Below are positions 62,804 to 64,000 of a DNA stretch of 64,000 nucleotides, one piece after another. The DNA comes from Gemmiger sp. An194 (GTDB taxonomy: Bacteria; Bacillota; Clostridia; Oscillospirales; Ruminococcaceae): contig NZ_NFKA01000007.1 in the NCBI RefSeq assembly GCF_002160145.1, forward strand, positions 62,001-126,000, read 5' to 3'. Within the stretch, counting starts at the first letter, position 1, and every line of letters begins with the position of its first letter. Made by a program: the position numbers and the translations under genes. Below the pieces are notes generated by a model. That model saw only the letters and a list, made by a program, of their open reading frames with translations. It made no database searches and had not been told where the DNA came from.

Positions 62804-63591
62804 TCTGCGCGGTCAATTCCGCACAAACCCGGAGGCGCTTTGCGGCCGCGCTGGCCGATCCCCGGGCCGCAGGCGTGGCCTGCCAGCTGGGCGCAAGCGA
62901 GACGGTGTTTGGACCGCTGCCCGGCTCCGGCTGGCAGTTTTACACCAGCGGTGAGGGGGAGCCCCCCTTTGCACTGGGCATCCGTGGGCAGACAGCACTT
63001 CTGGCCGGTGCGGCGGATGCCGAAGAACTGGCCGGTTTTCTGGGCTTTCTGGGCGTGAGCCGGCTGCGCTGTGCCGGAACGGTACCGGAGGGCTGGCAGC
63101 TGCGGAGACGGTACTCCCGGATGGTTCTGCCCGCCGGTGAGCAACTGCCCCGGCGGGAGCTGCCTGCGGGCTTTTCACTGGAGGAACAGCCTGCCGTAAG
63201 CCGGGTAACCGAATTTCTCTGCCGGGGCGAAAGCCTGAGCGGGGACCAGCAGACCCGGGACTGCTTTTACAGCGAGACCTGCACCCTGGTGAACCATGGC
63301 CGCGCGCTGCTCTGGGCTGTGAGGGACCAGGCCGGGGAGCTTGTCGCCACGGCAGGGGCTTATGCCCTCTGGAACAAAAACGCCTATCTGGCCGGGGTGG
63401 AAACCGCGCGAGATGTCCGAGGCAATGGCCTGGCAGGTGCGCTGGTGGCCGGACTGGCCAACCAGTTGGCGGAGCAGGGAATTCTGGCGGAGCTGCTGTG
63501 CCTGCCTGAGCTGGAAGAATTCTACCGGCAGCTGGGATTCATCAAACAGGGCGAAGTGAGCAGCTATAGCCCTCCGTCGGATTCAGAATGA
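62800..63591 (+). CDS. GNAT-family acetyltransferase after murD
   Basis: The 263-residue protein has a variable N-terminal half and a C-terminal GNAT domain with AGVETARDVRGNGLAGALVA (the acetyl-CoA loop R-G-N-G-L-A) and LEEFYRQLGF. The start is GTG 62800, overlapping the murD stop, so it is translationally coupled. The substrate is unknown; the coupling suggests envelope or amino-acid chemistry, but that is only inference. Confidence 0.8.
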   Translation: MICAVNSAQTRRRFAAALADPRAAGVACQLGASETVFGPLPGSGWQFYTSGEGEPPFALGIRGQTALLAGAADAEELAGFLGFLGVSRLRCAGTVPEGWQLRRRYSRMVLPAGEQLPRRELPAGFSLEEQPAVSRVTEFLCRGESLSGDQQTRDCFYSETCTLVNHGRALLWAVRDQAGELVATAGAYALWNKNAYLAGVETARDVRGNGLAGALVAGLANQLAEQGILAELLCLPELEEFYRQLGFIKQGEVSSYSPPSDSE

Positions 63592-63637
63592 AAAAAGCTG
63601 CCTGTTATCAATACGAGAAAAGAGGATATTATCATAC

Positions 63638-64000
63638 ATGATCGAGCAATTTTTTGATGTGAGCCCCCGTTTTCAGGAGCTGGACGCCCGTGCCATGGAG
63701 CTGTGCCGCCCCGAGTTCGAGAAGATCGACGCCATCCGGGATTATAATCAGGTGAAGATGCTGAAGGCCTTCACCGATAACCGGGTGGCCGCTACCCACA
63801 TGATGGGCAGCACCGGCTACGGCTACGACGACGCGGGCCGGGACCGTCTGGATCAGGTATTCGCCCAGGTGGTGGGCGCGGAGGACGCACTCTGCCGGCC
63901 CCATTTTCTGTCCGGCACCCATGCGCTGACGGTGGCGCTGTTTGGCCTGCTGCGGGCGGGCGATACTCTGCTGGCAGCCACCGGCCGCCCCTACGATACC
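63638..64000 (+). CDS. Methionine gamma-lyase-like PLP enzyme (aluminium-resistance family), 5' part
   Basis: The 121 visible residues open MIEQFFDVSPRFQELDARAME and include VAATHMMGSTGYGYDDAGRD and LCRPHFLSGTHALTVALFGL, typical of this clostridial fold-type I PLP family. The gene runs past the window end, so the PLP lysine is not visible. A weak GAGG site precedes the ATG. Names such as aluminium resistance protein are historical. Confidence 0.85.
   Translation, partial: MIEQFFDVSPRFQELDARAMELCRPEFEKIDAIRDYNQVKMLKAFTDNRVAATHMMGSTGYGYDDAGRDRLDQVFAQVVGAEDALCRPHFLSGTHALTVALFGLLRAGDTLLAATGRPYDT

Overview
The window looks like a chromosomal segment of a fairly high-GC, Gram-positive gut-type anaerobe of the Clostridia, probably Oscillospiraceae/Ruminococcaceae (the Faecalibacterium-Gemmiger-Subdoligranulum type is my guess; there is no 16S gene to test it). 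The evidence is strong GGAGG ribosome-binding sites throughout, zinc-type L32, S14 and L36, a group-B-like [FeFe]-hydrogenase, a PduL phosphotransacylase, a clostridial hybrid-cluster protein, ECF transporters, an RqcH homologue and a fused TetM-like/YacP translation GTPase. I see no insertion sequence, prophage, integrase or CRISPR array.

Layout. 1-2.1 kb: the end of the str operon (fusA 3' part, tuf). 2.2-10 kb: energy and housekeeping genes (uracil-DNA glycosylase, pduL, hydrogenase, mtaB, D,D-carboxypeptidase, pgi, a small P-loop protein). 10.1-14.4 kb: yceD-rpmF, a DUF512 radical-SAM protein, der and plsY. 14.5-18.9 kb: a Gld-type ABC export operon behind a structured leader. 19.2-22 kb: the GTPase/YacP fusion and tRNA-Leu(CAA). 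22.2-25.6 kb: a purine operon (permease, guanine deaminase, MerR regulator) driven by a promoter with the 19-bp spacer typical of MerR control. 25.8-32 kb: GNAT, hcp, a SigH-like sigma factor, a degenerate tRNA-like element before a zinc-ribbon gene, and a DUF2142 membrane protein. 32-36.7 kb: DUF1858-trmK-nif3-PH, rqcH and a zinc-ribbon membrane protein. 36.9-53.1 kb: one long S10-spc-alpha ribosomal cluster with secY, adk, map, a KOW protein, infA and rpoA. 53.2-57.5 kb: SAM hydrolase plus a four-part ECF uptake system. 57.9-64 kb: prs, a CsoR repressor, an OppA-like lipoprotein, murD, GNAT and the start of a methionine gamma-lyase-like gene.

How it fits together. Most of the window makes, matures or rescues the translation machinery: ribosomal proteins, EF-G, EF-Tu, IF-1, the GTPase Der, tRNA modification (MtaB, TrmK), RqcH and the GTPase-nuclease fusion. 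Around this lie fermentation (hydrogenase, PduL, Pgi), envelope synthesis (PlsY, MurD, carboxypeptidase) and nucleotide supply (Prs, guanine salvage). The strongest candidates for new biology are the TetM-like GTPase fused to a Rae1/YacP nuclease domain, the MerR-controlled purine operon, the lysine/alanine-rich extension on ribosomal protein L30, the degenerate tRNA-like leader and the SAM-hydrolase/ECF cluster placed directly after rplQ.
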